A stretch of 64,000 nt of DNA from Bosea vaviloviae (GTDB lineage Bacteria > Pseudomonadota > Alphaproteobacteria > Rhizobiales > Beijerinckiaceae): contig NZ_CP017147.1 in assembly GCF_001741865.1 (NCBI RefSeq), positions 3,587,001 through 3,651,000 of the forward strand, given 5' to 3'. Shown here one piece after another: positions 33,678 through 42,537 of this stretch. The translations under genes were made by a program, and so were the position numbers. Every line of letters begins with the position of its first letter. The stretch's first letter is position 1. The notes under the pieces are model-generated. The model saw only the letters and a program-made list of their open reading frames with translations. It had not been told where the DNA came from and made no database searches.

Positions 33678-33780
33678 AGAGCGTTTTCGAGCGAAGTGGA
33701 TACCGGTTCGCGTGAAGAAAACGCGTTAAAACAAGGAGCTAGAGCAATCGAGCGATCCAATTGGATCGCTCAATTGCTCC
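33678..33780. repeat. Structured intergenic repeat, type A-related
   Basis: AGAGCGTTTTCGAGCGAAGT and GGATACCGGTTCGCGTGAAG, then GAAAACGCGTT, resemble the type A second hairpin. It is followed by GAGCAATCGAGCGATCCAAT paired with its complement (palindrome CGATCCAATTGGATCG at 33753-33768). The same palindrome core recurs at 43879-43894. Confidence 0.75.
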
Positions 33781-33800
33781 AGTGACTATGGGGCGTCGCT

Positions 33801-35045
33801 ATGCTGTATCTCGCCACGCAATTCGCCTGGTTCCTGCTCGCGGCCTTCGCGCTCGGCCTCGTCATGGGCTGGATCAGCTATGACGGTGGCAAGCTCTGGA
33901 ACCGCAAGCTGAGCTATCTCCTGGGCGTCTGGCTCGTCGTCGCCGCCTTGACCTGGTCGCAGACGCTGAACGGCGTGCCGGCGCTGTGGCTCGAGAGCGC
34001 GCTGCTCTTCGTCGCGATCTATGTCGCGGGTTGCTCGCTCGCCAGTGTCCTGCGCTCGGCGCGGGAGCCGCGGGCTACCGTGGCGGCAGCCCCGCGCGAT
34101 TTTGGCGAGATGCCCAATCTCGACATGCCCAAATTCGACATGCCCATGCTCGGTGGCGCGAATGTCGCGCCCGTGTCGGTGCCGGACGACGCCACGCTTA
34201 TCGTGCCCGCGAAACCGGTCGTCGATGATGGCAAGACTGTCCTGGGCGGCAAGACTGTCCTGGGCGGCAAGACTGTCCTGGGCGGCAAGACTGTCCCGGG
34301 CGGCAAGACGGATGACGGCAAGACTGTCGTGAAGGGCATCAAATCGATCCGCGAGGCCAATAAGGGCGTGCCGAAGGTCGAGGGCGAGGACGCCATTCCC
34401 GGAGAGCGCCCCGTCGGCCTCGCCGCCGCGCGCGCCGGGAGCCCCGACGACCTCAAACTGATCAAGGGCATCGGCCGGCAGAACGAGGGCCGATTGCACG
34501 GCCTCGGTATCTGGCATTTCGACCAGATCGCCGCCTGGAGCGCGCAGAACATCGAATGGGTCGGCAGCTATCTCGCCTTTCCCGGCCGGATCGAGCGCGA
34601 GGATTGGGTCGCGCAGGCCAAGGCATTGGCGCAGGGCGCCGAGACCGCCTTCGCCAAGCGCGTCAAGGCGGGCGAAGTCTCCTCCTCCCGCGACGACGGC
34701 TCGCATGGTCAGGGCAATGTCGCGGCGCTATCCGATGACGGGTTCGAAGGCGAGCGGCCGAAGAACCTCCTGACGCAAGCCCGCGACGGCAAGGCCGATG
34801 ATCTGACGCTGATCAAGGGGATCGGCCCCGCCATTACGGCTGATCTCAACCGTCTCGGCATCTGGCATTTCGACCAGATCGCGGCGCTGCGCGATCCGGA
34901 GATGCGCTATATCTCGGCCTTCGCCGGTGTCCCAGGCAAGGGGCTCGCGGAGAACTGGCGCGAGGACGCCGATATCCTCAGCCATGGCGGCGAGACCGCG
35001 CATTCGCGAGCGGCCAAGGCTGGGCGGACGCCGTCTGGACGCTGA
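33801..35045 (+). CDS. Membrane protein with two helix-hairpin-helix (LIKGIG) modules
   Basis: 414 residues. Three N-terminal hydrophobic segments (residues 1-25, 38-55, 63-85) are followed by a linker with a run of KTVLGG repeats (about 145-175) and then two modules of about 60 residues: DDLKLIKGIGRQNEGRLHGL, GIWHFDQIAAW (from about 213) and DDLTLIKGIGPAITADLNRL, GIWHFDQIAAL (from about 332). The LIKGIG-x-L-x-x-LGI pattern is the helix-hairpin-helix fold shared with predicted flap-endonuclease-like and ribosomal proteins; I see no nuclease residues. It follows the OmpA-type gene after a repeat. Function unknown; anchoring or binding DNA at the membrane is only a suggestion. Confidence 0.78.
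   Translation: MLYLATQFAWFLLAAFALGLVMGWISYDGGKLWNRKLSYLLGVWLVVAALTWSQTLNGVPALWLESALLFVAIYVAGCSLASVLRSAREPRATVAAAPRDFGEMPNLDMPKFDMPMLGGANVAPVSVPDDATLIVPAKPVVDDGKTVLGGKTVLGGKTVLGGKTVPGGKTDDGKTVVKGIKSIREANKGVPKVEGEDAIPGERPVGLAAARAGSPDDLKLIKGIGRQNEGRLHGLGIWHFDQIAAWSAQNIEWVGSYLAFPGRIEREDWVAQAKALAQGAETAFAKRVKAGEVSSSRDDGSHGQGNVAALSDDGFEGERPKNLLTQARDGKADDLTLIKGIGPAITADLNRLGIWHFDQIAALRDPEMRYISAFAGVPGKGLAENWREDADILSHGGETAHSRAAKAGRTPSGR
34233..34331 (+). repeat. In-frame 18-nt tandem repeat in the helix-hairpin-helix gene
   Basis: Four units of AAGACTGTCCTGGGCGGC (the fourth with CCG for CTG) and two shortened, diverged units, coding for KTVLGG repeats. An in-frame repeat suited to length change by slippage. 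Confidence 0.9.
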
Positions 35046-35140
35046 TTTCAGCGGCTGCTTTGAAATCCATCGAGCGATATCAAGGACCTCCGATCGCTCG
35101 CCATCACCCGCATCCGCGAGGCAGCCGGAACCGTGACGGA

Positions 35141-35167
35141 GAACCCTCTCCTGTAAGGAGAGGGTTC
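35141..35167. terminator. Bidirectional hairpin between convergent genes
   Basis: GAACCCTCTCCT-GTA-AGGAGAGGGTTC, a perfect 12-bp stem with a 3-nt loop between the ends of the helix-hairpin-helix gene and the hydrolase gene. It lacks a T-run. It belongs to the type C hairpin family by its core. Confidence 0.65.
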
Positions 35168-35182
35168 TGCCGCGAGGTTCGT

Positions 35183-36076
35183 TCAAGCCGCCAGCCGCTC
35201 GGCCCGGTTGATCAGTTTTCCGATCCGCCGAACCATGTCCTTGGCGCCGAGCAGCGGGGCATGACCCTGTCCCGGCGCGACGAAGATCTCGCAGTCGGGA
35301 TGGCGTTCGCCCATCTCTTTGAGGGTCTTTTCGGCCAGAAGATCCGAATTTTCGCCGCGGATCGCGAGCAGCGGCACGCCGTTCAGCCCGGCGAAATAGG
35401 TCCACAGCACCGGCAGCGGCGCTTCGAGGTCAAGCTCCTCCAGAACTTTCATCAGATTGGGGTCGTAGTCCGGGACGAGCCGGCCATCGCGCTCGGTCCA
35501 GGTGCGGCGCGCCATCATCTCCCACTCCGCCTCGCCGAAGCGCGGAAACTGCTGGTCCGAGAGGCGCTTGAGGATTTCCGCTCCCTCGCTGAAGCTGCGC
35601 GGCAGCGGCAGCTTTCCGACATAGCCTCGGATTCTGAGCAGGCCGCGCGCATCGATCACCGGGCCGACATCGTTGAGCACGGCCCCCTTGATCACGGCTG
35701 GCCGCGCCGCCGCCAGCGCCATGGTCAGGAGCCCGCCGCGCGAGGTGCCGACGAAGACGGCGCTCTCGATGCCGGCGGCGGTCAGCACCTGCATCAGATC
35801 GTCGAGCTCGACGCGGATATCGTAGTTCTTCCAAATCTTGTCGTAGTCCGAGCGCCCACGCCCGCGATAATCGAGCGCCAGCACGCGCCGGGGCTTCTCC
35901 GCATCCTGCGACAGCGCGAGCGCAAGCTCGTGGAAATCGGCAGCGGTGCGGGCAAAACCCGGCAGGCAGACGATGGGTAAGGCCCGCGAGGCGAGGGGGC
36001 CATAATCGCGCGCATGCAGCTTCAGCCCGTCGCGGGCGCCGATGAACAGCGATGAGAAATCGGCTTGGGTGGTCAT
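35183..36076 (-). CDS. Alpha/beta hydrolase
   Basis: 297 residues from ATG 36074-36076 (MTTQADFSSLFIGARDGLKL); the frame stays open upstream only as shadow. Oxyanion region PIVCLPGFARTAADF, LDYRGRGRSDYD, nucleophile elbow VFVGTSRGGLLTM, and the late catalytic His in VAPGQGHAPLL are all in order. Soluble esterase or hydrolase of unknown substrate. It converges with the helix-hairpin-helix gene. Confidence 0.88.
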   Translation of the reverse strand: MTTQADFSSLFIGARDGLKLHARDYGPLASRALPIVCLPGFARTAADFHELALALSQDAEKPRRVLALDYRGRGRSDYDKIWKNYDIRVELDDLMQVLTAAGIESAVFVGTSRGGLLTMALAAARPAVIKGAVLNDVGPVIDARGLLRIRGYVGKLPLPRSFSEGAEILKRLSDQQFPRFGEAEWEMMARRTWTERDGRLVPDYDPNLMKVLEELDLEAPLPVLWTYFAGLNGVPLLAIRGENSDLLAEKTLKEMGERHPDCEIFVAPGQGHAPLLGAKDMVRRIGKLINRAERLAA

Positions 36077-36217
36077 ATCGTCTCTCAGTAGGCCCGGTCG
36101 TCGCCAGCTAATCACGGATTCCCTTGCGTTCAAACGCTCGGGAGACATGCGCTGCCCGGTCTTGCGCCGGATGGCCGAGCGCGCGATGCCGAATGGCGCA
36201 TCCAAACGCCGGACGAG

Positions 36218-36937
36218 ATGATGACGACGCCACCGCCCGAATCGACGCAGAAATTCGATCCCGGCCGGGCCGCCGAATATCAGGTCCAGAGCCGCATTGC
36301 CCTGGCCGGCTACGATGCCTGCCATGAACTCTCCGCCTGCATGCTCGCGGCGACGCTGGGGTCGGGCAGGCCGGCGCAAGTGCTGGTCGTGGGCGCGGGC
36401 GGCGGCGCGCAGGAGATCGTTTCCGCCGGCGCGCTGGAGCCGCAATGGCGCTTCACCGCCGTCGATCCGTCGCAACCCATGCTGGATCTGGCGCTGGCGC
36501 GGTTGCGCGAGCACGAATTGCTGGAGCGGACCGAGATGCGTCTCGGCTATGTCGAGGATCTGGCTTTGGAGCCGCGCTTCGACGCCGCCACGCTGATCGG
36601 CGTGCTGCACCATCTGCCGGGCGATGCCGCCAAGCGCGATATCCTCGATGCTGTCGCCGCGCGATTGAAGCCGGGTGCGCCCCTCATTCTCGCCGGAAAT
36701 CGCTATGCCTATGCGAGCGAGCCGCTTCTGCTCGCGGCCTGGGGCGAGCGCTGGCGCATGTTTGGCGCAGCCCCCGACGAGGTCCGGGCGAAGCTAGGCA
36801 AGATTCTGCAGGGCGCCGATCCGCCCCGTTCGGAGGCCGAAGTCGCTGGCCTGCTCGGCGAGGCGGGGTTCGACGCGCCGAACTGGTTCTTCTCCAGCCT
36901 GTTCTGGGGTGCCTGTATCGCGCGCAAGCGGGCATAA
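36218..36937 (+). CDS. Class I SAM-dependent methyltransferase
   Basis: 239 residues: VLVVGAGGGAQEIVSAGALE (motif I, glycine-rich SAM site), FTAVDPSQPMLDLALARL (acidic motif), and FDAATLIGVLHHLPGDAAKR (motif with HHL). It starts MMTTPPPESTQKFDPGRAAE; either of the first two ATGs may be used. The substrate is not evident. It converges with the lytic transglycosylase gene. Confidence 0.87.
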   Translation: MMTTPPPESTQKFDPGRAAEYQVQSRIALAGYDACHELSACMLAATLGSGRPAQVLVVGAGGGAQEIVSAGALEPQWRFTAVDPSQPMLDLALARLREHELLERTEMRLGYVEDLALEPRFDAATLIGVLHHLPGDAAKRDILDAVAARLKPGAPLILAGNRYAYASEPLLLAAWGERWRMFGAAPDEVRAKLGKILQGADPPRSEAEVAGLLGEAGFDAPNWFFSSLFWGACIARKRA

Positions 36938-36946
36938 GTGGCGCTG

Positions 36947-39058
36947 CTAGTCATTCCGTTTGCCGCCACGCTTCAGGTCGTAATCGATCAGATAGGCGGT
37001 GCGCTGGTCGAGCCGCTGGCGGTAGACTTGCAGGTTCTCCATCACCCGCTGCACATAATTGCGCGTCTCATAGAAGGGGATGCGCTCGACCCAGTCGACG
37101 GCGTCGACCTGCGGGTCGCGCGGATCGCCATAGGCGGCGATCCATTTCTTCACATTGCCCGAACCGGCATTATAGGCCGCGAAGGTCAGGATGTAGGAGC
37201 CGCGCCAGTCCCTCAGCAGGTCGTTGAGATGGGCCGCGCCCATCTGGGCCGAATAGAGCGCATCGCGCCCCAAGCGTGGCCAGTCGAAGGGCAGGTTGGC
37301 TCGCCTTGCCGTTTCGCGCGCGGTCGCGGGCATCATTTGCATCAATCCGCGCGCGCCGGCATGCGATTCCGCCGCAGGGTCGAAGGCGCTTTCCTGGCGG
37401 GCGATGGCGTGGACGATGGCGCGCTCCATCGGATCGCCCAACACCGGAAAATCCGGCACGCCGAAGGTCGGAAACGCCGCGCTGTCGAGCGGAAAGCCGC
37501 GTTGCAGGGCCTGCTTGCCGATCACGAGCAGCGATTTCGCATCGCCCTCGCGCCTGGCGATCAAAGCCACGGCCTCCAGCGCCGGCGTGGTGTAGAGCCG
37601 TTGCGCGAGGTCGCCGAGCATGATCATGGCAAGGTCGCGCGCGCCGATCCGATAGAGCAATTGTACGCCCTGATGCCCCGGCAGGGGGCCGAGGGCTGCT
37701 GAAGCCGCGCGACGCAGCGGCAGGTCGGGCAGGCTGAGACGGGCGCGGGCGAGCTGGCCGTAATAGGCGATGGGATGTTCGGCTGCGCGCTCATAGGCAA
37801 CACGTGATACATCCTCCTTGCCCAGCGCCTCGGCGGCGCGGCCCTCCCAATAGGCGGCACGCGAAACCGAAATCGGCGTCTCCGCCAGCTTGCCTGCCTC
37901 GACGAAATGCTTCAGCGCGGTCGCGGCATCGTTGCGGAAGCGCAGGGCGATGAAGCCGGCATGCCATTCGGCGTCGATGCGCGCGACCGGGCCCTCGGCG
38001 CCATGTCCGGCTACGACCTCGTAAGCCGTCGCGGCGTCGCCGGCATCGAGCAGCTTGCGCGCGATCAAGCGGCGCTCCGTCCACCATTCGTCGCCATCGC
38101 CGAGCAGATTGGGGTCGCGCGGAACCTTGGCGAGCGCCTTGGCGGCGTCGGCCGGCTTGTCCGCTCGTCTCGCCTGCTGCGCCTGCAGGAAGGCAAACGA
38201 GATGTCGCTCTTCAATGAGGCAGGCACGGAGGCGATCAGGGATGCCGGGAGCGGGCGCTTTTCCCGGGCGCTGGCAAGCCTGACGCGGGCAAGGACGACA
38301 TAATCCGCCGATACGCGGGCGGCGTTGCGCATCGCCGCCATTGTGTTCTCGCGAAAGAGATAGCGCTCGGTGCGCAGCCTATGGTCGTTGCGGGTCAGGA
38401 TGTCGCCGAATTCGGCGAGCACCACGGTCTCCAGCGGCTGGCCGAGATGGTCCTGCCGCCAGAGCTGGCGGATCAGCGCGGCCGCGTCGTCGCTCTGTCC
38501 TTGTGCCTTGAGCGCCAGCGCCAGCGCCACGCGTCCGGCCGGGCCGACCGGTCGCTGCGCATAGAAGAAGGCGCGGATCGTGGCCGCGTCCTTCTTCTCG
38601 GCGATCAGCGCCTCCTCGGCGCGGCGGCGGAACTGCGTCGTGGCGGGATAATTGGGGTAGGCCTGGAGAAAGGCGTTGAGCCGCGAGAACGGGATCGCGT
38701 TAGCGCCTGAGCGGATCGCGACCCATTCGAGCAGGGCCTTGGCCGTGCGGTCGTCGATTATGGCTGCGATCGTGTCTCCCTCGGGCAGCGCGCCGCGTCG
38801 ATAGGCGGCGACAGCCGCCTTCACGGCATCCAGCCCGGCGCTGGCCTCGAATCGCAATTGCGCATCGGGGTAGGGCGGCAGCGCGGCCGTGGTCTCGACA
38901 TCGACAGCAAGCAGGCGCGGTTGTTGCGCGCGCAGCTCGCCATCGTCGCCGGCCAGCACCACTGTCGCGGGGAACAGAGTCGCAAAGATCAGCCAGGCCA
39001 GTCGCCTGCCGACAGAGTGCTTGCGGACAGAGCGCGGGCAGGCGGGAGGCGAGGCCAT
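36947..39058 (-). CDS. Soluble lytic murein transglycosylase, Slt70-like
   Basis: 703 residues. A signal peptide follows a basic start (RRLAWLIFATLFPATVVLA). A long alpha-helical superhelix region is followed by the C-terminal catalytic SLT domain: HAIARQESAFDPAAESHAGA with catalytic Glu near residue 555, then RGLMQMMPATARETA and FAAYNAGSGNVKKWIAAYGD, and FYETRNYVQRVMENLQVYRQ. It cuts peptidoglycan in the periplasm to anhydro-muropeptides. Full length. Confidence 0.95.
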   Translation of the reverse strand: MASPPACPRSVRKHSVGRRLAWLIFATLFPATVVLAGDDGELRAQQPRLLAVDVETTAALPPYPDAQLRFEASAGLDAVKAAVAAYRRGALPEGDTIAAIIDDRTAKALLEWVAIRSGANAIPFSRLNAFLQAYPNYPATTQFRRRAEEALIAEKKDAATIRAFFYAQRPVGPAGRVALALALKAQGQSDDAAALIRQLWRQDHLGQPLETVVLAEFGDILTRNDHRLRTERYLFRENTMAAMRNAARVSADYVVLARVRLASAREKRPLPASLIASVPASLKSDISFAFLQAQQARRADKPADAAKALAKVPRDPNLLGDGDEWWTERRLIARKLLDAGDAATAYEVVAGHGAEGPVARIDAEWHAGFIALRFRNDAATALKHFVEAGKLAETPISVSRAAYWEGRAAEALGKEDVSRVAYERAAEHPIAYYGQLARARLSLPDLPLRRAASAALGPLPGHQGVQLLYRIGARDLAMIMLGDLAQRLYTTPALEAVALIARREGDAKSLLVIGKQALQRGFPLDSAAFPTFGVPDFPVLGDPMERAIVHAIARQESAFDPAAESHAGARGLMQMMPATARETARRANLPFDWPRLGRDALYSAQMGAAHLNDLLRDWRGSYILTFAAYNAGSGNVKKWIAAYGDPRDPQVDAVDWVERIPFYETRNYVQRVMENLQVYRQRLDQRTAYLIDYDLKRGGKRND

Positions 39059-39228
39059 CGCAGGCTCCTTGAAGGGGCGCTTGATCTGCGATGGTGGGCG
39101 ATGGCGGTTTATGAAGCCTTAACCATGAGGACCACGCTTTTTGATGGGTTGCCGGCTTTGCCTGTGGCGGCTGAGGGTTTATGTCTGTCGGCCCTTCGAT
39201 TGGACTTCCGCGTCAGGACGCCGCGCTC

Positions 39229-40122
39229 ATGACCAAGCACACTGCCTTTACCGGTTCGCTGCCCGCGCTGGTGACGCCGTTCAAAGCCGGCAAGATCGAC
39301 GAGGAGGCGCTGCGCGCGCTGGTCGAATGGCAAATCGAGAGCGGCAGCTCGGGCCTCGTGCCCGTTGGCACGACCGGCGAGAGCCCGACGCTCTCCCATG
39401 ACGAACACAAGCGCGTCGTCGAGGTCGTCGTCGCGCAGGCCAAGGGCCGCGTGCCGGTGATCGCGGGTGCGGGCTCCAACAACACGCATGAGGCGATCGA
39501 CCTCGCCGTCCATGCCGAGAAGGCCGGCGCCGACGCCGTGCTGGTGGTGACGCCCTATTACAACAAGCCGACCCAGGAGGGCATGTATCAGCACTTCAAG
39601 GCGGTGAACGATGCCATCGGTATTCCGATCATCATCTACAACATCCCGCCGCGCTCGGTGGTCGACATGTCGGTCGAGACCATGGCGCGGCTCTACGAGC
39701 TGAAGCATATCGCCGGCGTCAAGGACGCGACCGCCAATCTCGCCCGCGTCTCGCAGCAGCGCCACGCCATGGGGGCTGACTTCATCCAGCTCTCGGGCGA
39801 GGACATGACGGCGCTGGCCTATATGGCGGCCGGCGGCCATGGCTGCATTTCGGTCGTCGCCAATGTCGCGCCCAAGCTCTGCGCCGATCTGATGGTGGCG
39901 GCGTTGAAGGGCGATTATGCCGGCGCGCTGAAGATCCAGGATCGGCTCGTGCCGCTGCATGACGCCGTCTTCAAGGAACCGGGTCTGGCCGGCGCCAAGC
40001 ATGGCCTGAAGTTGCTCGGCCGCATCGAGGAAGAGATCCGCCTGCCACTGCTGCCGGTGACGGCGCCAACGGGCAAGATCATTCGCGACGCCATGGTGTT
40101 CGCCGGGCTCCTGAATGCCTAA
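39229..40122 (+). CDS. dapA: 4-hydroxy-tetrahydrodipicolinate synthase
   Basis: 297 residues from ATG 39229 ([20 protein letters not shown]); an earlier ATG at 39181 adds 16 unlikely residues. It condenses pyruvate and aspartate semialdehyde in lysine/diaminopimelate synthesis. [20 protein letters not shown] (TTGE), [20 protein letters not shown] (Tyr of the catalytic triad, YYNKP), [14 protein letters not shown] and the Schiff-base Lys in [10 protein letters not shown] are all present. Upstream of smpB on the same strand, a typical alphaproteobacterial order. Confidence 0.97.
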   Translation: MTKHTAFTGSLPALVTPFKAGKIDEEALRALVEWQIESGSSGLVPVGTTGESPTLSHDEHKRVVEVVVAQAKGRVPVIAGAGSNNTHEAIDLAVHAEKAGADAVLVVTPYYNKPTQEGMYQHFKAVNDAIGIPIIIYNIPPRSVVDMSVETMARLYELKHIAGVKDATANLARVSQQRHAMGADFIQLSGEDMTALAYMAAGGHGCISVVANVAPKLCADLMVAALKGDYAGALKIQDRLVPLHDAVFKEPGLAGAKHGLKLLGRIEEEIRLPLLPVTAPTGKIIRDAMVFAGLLNA

Positions 40123-40172
40123 ATAGAGCAATCGCGCTCGACGGGTTCCCCGGCGAGCGTCGGGAGAAAGCC

Positions 40173-40355
40173 ATGTACGAGCCGAGTCATTTCAAGGTCG
40201 AGGACCGCGACGCGCTTTTCGCGGTCATGCGCAAGCATCCGCTTGCAGGCCAGCTCAAGCTCGGCGTTCTCAATGATTTGAGCGCGGATCCTGAATCGGA
40301 ATCGCAAGCAATGGCTTCTCTGGTCGAGGCGCATGCGCTAGGCCAAGGCGCATGA
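40173..40355 (+). pseudogene. PaiB-like (FMN-binding regulator) fragment, internally deleted
   Basis: 60 codons: MYEPSHFKVEDRDALFAVMR, then KHPLAGQLKLGVLNDLSADP and [20 protein letters not shown]. The first 26 residues match the start of PaiB-type FMN-binding proteins (MYxPxHF-ED-x-LxxxMRxHPLA), which are normally near 200 residues; the rest resembles a tail region, so the middle seems lost. It has its own RBS-like GGGAGAAAG and its TGA overlaps the smpB ATG, so it may still be translated and couple smpB. It could instead be an independent small protein. Confidence 0.5.
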
Positions 40356-40825
40356 ACAAGCCCGATCCCGATCGCTACAAGCTCGCCGCCGACAACCGCA
40401 AAGCGCGCTACAATTACGAGATCATCGAGACGCTCGAAGCCGGCATCGCCCTGCAGGGCACCGAGATCAAGTCGTTGCGCGGCGGCAGGGCGACGATCGG
40501 CGAGAGCTATGCCGGGCCGATGGGCACGGAGCTCTTCCTGTTCAACGCCCATATCCCGGAATATCTCGAAGCCAATCGCTTCAACCATAATGTCCGCCGG
40601 CCGCGTAAGCTCCTGCTGCACCGCCGCCAGATCAACAAGCTGATGGGCGCGATCCAGCGCGACGGCTACACGGTCATCCCGCTCAAGGTCTATTTCAACG
40701 AGAAGGGCCGGGCGAAGGTCGAGCTCGGCCTGGGGCGCGGCAAGAAGCTGCACGACAAGCGCGAGACCGAGAAGAATCGCGACTGGAACCGCGACAAGGC
40801 CCGAATCATGAAGGCGGGCGGGTAA
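40352..40825 (+). CDS. smpB: tmRNA-binding protein SmpB
   Basis: 157 residues: [40 protein letters not shown] (the SmpB signature GTEIKSLR), [20 protein letters not shown] and the C-terminal [20 protein letters not shown] tail that enters the ribosome decoding site. Works with tmRNA to rescue stalled ribosomes; I found no ssrA gene in the flanking region. Confidence 0.98.
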   Translation: MNKPDPDRYKLAADNRKARYNYEIIETLEAGIALQGTEIKSLRGGRATIGESYAGPMGTELFLFNAHIPEYLEANRFNHNVRRPRKLLLHRRQINKLMGAIQRDGYTVIPLKVYFNEKGRAKVELGLGRGKKLHDKRETEKNRDWNRDKARIMKAGG

Positions 40826-40826
40826 A

Positions 40827-40939
40827 CCCTTCTCCCACCCATCTCGGGCTTGCCCGAGATGGGCAACTCAAAGTGTCAAAGTCGGCAACAGCCGACTTTG
40901 ATGGGGGAGAAGGTGTCTGCGAAGCAGACGGATGAGGGA
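40827..40939. repeat. Branched structured repeat, type E, left copy
   Basis: Outer arms CCCTTCTCCCACCCATC and GATGGGGGAGAAGG pair. Inside are two hairpins: CATCTCGGGCTTGCCCGAGATG and CAAAGTCGGCAACAGCCGAC with its TTTG end. GTCTGCGAAGCAGAC follows. The whole could fold as a three- or four-way junction. An inverted relative lies at 40981-41098. Confidence 0.85.
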
Positions 40940-40980
40940 AGGGCTGCGCAAGCGGCCCTTTTCTAGTTTTGGGTTGAGGC

Positions 40981-41098
40981 TCATCCCTCATCCGTCAGCG
41001 CTTCGCGCAGCCACCTTCTCCCCATCCATGTCGGATGTTTCCGACATGGACCTCGTACTTACCAAGATCGGGCAAGCCCGATCTTGGTGGGGAGAAGG
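40981..41098. repeat. Branched structured repeat, type E, right copy (inverted)
   Basis: Outer arms CCTTCTCCCCA and TGGGGAGAAGG. Inner hairpins CATGTCGGATGTTTCCGACATG and CCAAGATCGGGCAAGCCCGA with TCTTGG. It opens CTCATCCCTCATCCGTC as in the complement of the left copy. The same architecture is kept although the hairpin sequences differ. Confidence 0.85.
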
Positions 41099-41107
41099 AA
41101 GAAGCCT

Positions 41108-41734
41108 TCACCCCTCGACGGTCTCGTCGCCCTGGCGGATGCCGTAGCGCCGCTCCAGGCCGGGGTTGCCTGGCGTTCCAGGCGCGCTCGGCCCGCGCGC
41201 GGAACGCTCCGACGGGTCGCGCCCGATCTTCTGCATCAATTGAGCGAGATCGAGGAAATCGTCGCATTGCCGGCGCAGTTCGTCAGAGACCATCGGCGGG
41301 TTGGTCGCGATGGTGGAGACCACGGAGACCTTCACGCCCTTGCGCTGCACCGCCTCGACCAAGGGCCGGAAATCGCCATCGCCCGAGAAAAGGTAGATCT
41401 GGTCGAGATGCGGCGCGAGCTCGAGCATCTCGATCGCCAGCTCGATGTCCATATTGCCCTTCACCCGGCGACGGCCGGTGGCGTCGGTGAACTCCTTGGC
41501 CGCCTTGGTGATGACGCGGTAGCCATTGTAGTCGAGCCAGTCGACCAGCGGGCGGATCGAGGAATACTCCTCGCTCTCCACGAGCGTGGTGAAATAGAAG
41601 GCGCGGATCAGGTTGCCGCGCCCCTGGAACTCCTTGAGAAGGCGGCGATAATCCATGTCGAAGCCGAGCTGCTTCGAGGTTGCGTAGAGATTGGCGCCGT
41701 CGATGAAAAGCGCGATACGCGGGTCGGCTGCCAT
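41108..41734 (-). CDS. NYN-domain protein (LabA/DUF88, PIN-like nuclease)
   Basis: 208 residues: RIALFIDGANLYATSKQLGF (first Asp), KGNMDIELAIEMLELAPHLD (second Asp) and IYLFSGDGDFRPLVEAVQRK (Asp pair), the acidic set of NYN domains, then VSVVSTIATNPPMVSDELRR. The last 40 residues are low-complexity and Pro/Gly-rich. Predicted RNase acting on RNA processing. It follows the type E repeats and converges with smpB. Confidence 0.9.
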   Translation of the reverse strand: MAADPRIALFIDGANLYATSKQLGFDMDYRRLLKEFQGRGNLIRAFYFTTLVESEEYSSIRPLVDWLDYNGYRVITKAAKEFTDATGRRRVKGNMDIELAIEMLELAPHLDQIYLFSGDGDFRPLVEAVQRKGVKVSVVSTIATNPPMVSDELRRQCDDFLDLAQLMQKIGRDPSERSARGPSAPGTPGNPGLERRYGIRQGDETVEG

Positions 41735-41875
41735 GGCAATGACTCCTGCCTGAAATGTCTTTGAATGTTCAGAATTGAAATAAATCGCGGTCTAACAATG
41801 TCGAACCACGGCTGATTTGCCGGCAATTTATAATCTGTCATGTGGCGTCTCGCCGCAGCCCGGCGAGGCGCAATA

Positions 41876-42460
41876 TCAGGCGCTCAGGCCGCGGCTTCCC
41901 GGCTTCACTGCGGGAATGGCGGCAAGCTCCGGCGGCAGCGCGTCGGGCGCATAGTCGGGAACGTCGAGCTTCATCAGGCTGACCAGTTGGACGCCAAGAT
42001 CGGCGCGGCCGGCCGACCGGTCGACGAGACAGGCCGCACCCAGGATCGTGCCAGGTTCGCCCGCGATCGAGGCCAGGCATTCGCGCGAGGAGAGCCCGGT
42101 CGTGACGATATCCTCGACCATGACGACGCGCGCGCCCTTGGGGATGGAGAAGCTGCGCCGCAGCTTGAACTGGCCGTCCTCGCGCTCGACGAAGATCGCC
42201 TTGGCCTTCAGATGGCGCGCTGTCTCGTAACCCGGCACAATGCCACCCACCGCCGGCGAGACGACGTAGTCGACCGTGCCGAAAGCGGCTTCGATCTTGG
42301 CGGCGAGCGCCTTGCACAGCCGCTCCGTCCGCACCGGATCCTGGAAGATGAACATCTTCTGCAGGTAGACCGCGCTGCGCCGGCCCGAGGACAAGATGAA
42401 ATGCCCGTCGAGCAACGCGCCGGCATCACGGAATTCGGCCAGAACGTCGTCGTCGGTCAT
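41876..42460 (-). CDS. pyrE: Orotate phosphoribosyltransferase
   Basis: 194 residues from ATG 42458-42460 ([20 protein letters not shown]). [39 protein letters not shown] and the PRPP-binding loop [20 protein letters not shown] (VEDIVTTG) are clear. It converts orotate and PRPP to OMP in pyrimidine synthesis. The longest frame begins 20 codons earlier without support. Confidence 0.95.
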   Translation of the reverse strand: MTDDDVLAEFRDAGALLDGHFILSSGRRSAVYLQKMFIFQDPVRTERLCKALAAKIEAAFGTVDYVVSPAVGGIVPGYETARHLKAKAIFVEREDGQFKLRRSFSIPKGARVVMVEDIVTTGLSSRECLASIAGEPGTILGAACLVDRSAGRADLGVQLVSLMKLDVPDYAPDALPPELAAIPAVKPGSRGLSA

Positions 42461-42537
42461 CGCTCGCGCCTCGCTGAAAAAACCCCGCGCGTCTTTGCGT
42501 CGGATCGGGCGCGGTTGCAAGGCGCGCCGCGCTGTCT

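Noticed and set aside
40826..41107. tmRNA (ssrA) next to smpB.
   Set aside because: The region is filled by two branched repeats; no tRNA-like ends or tag-peptide frame recognised.
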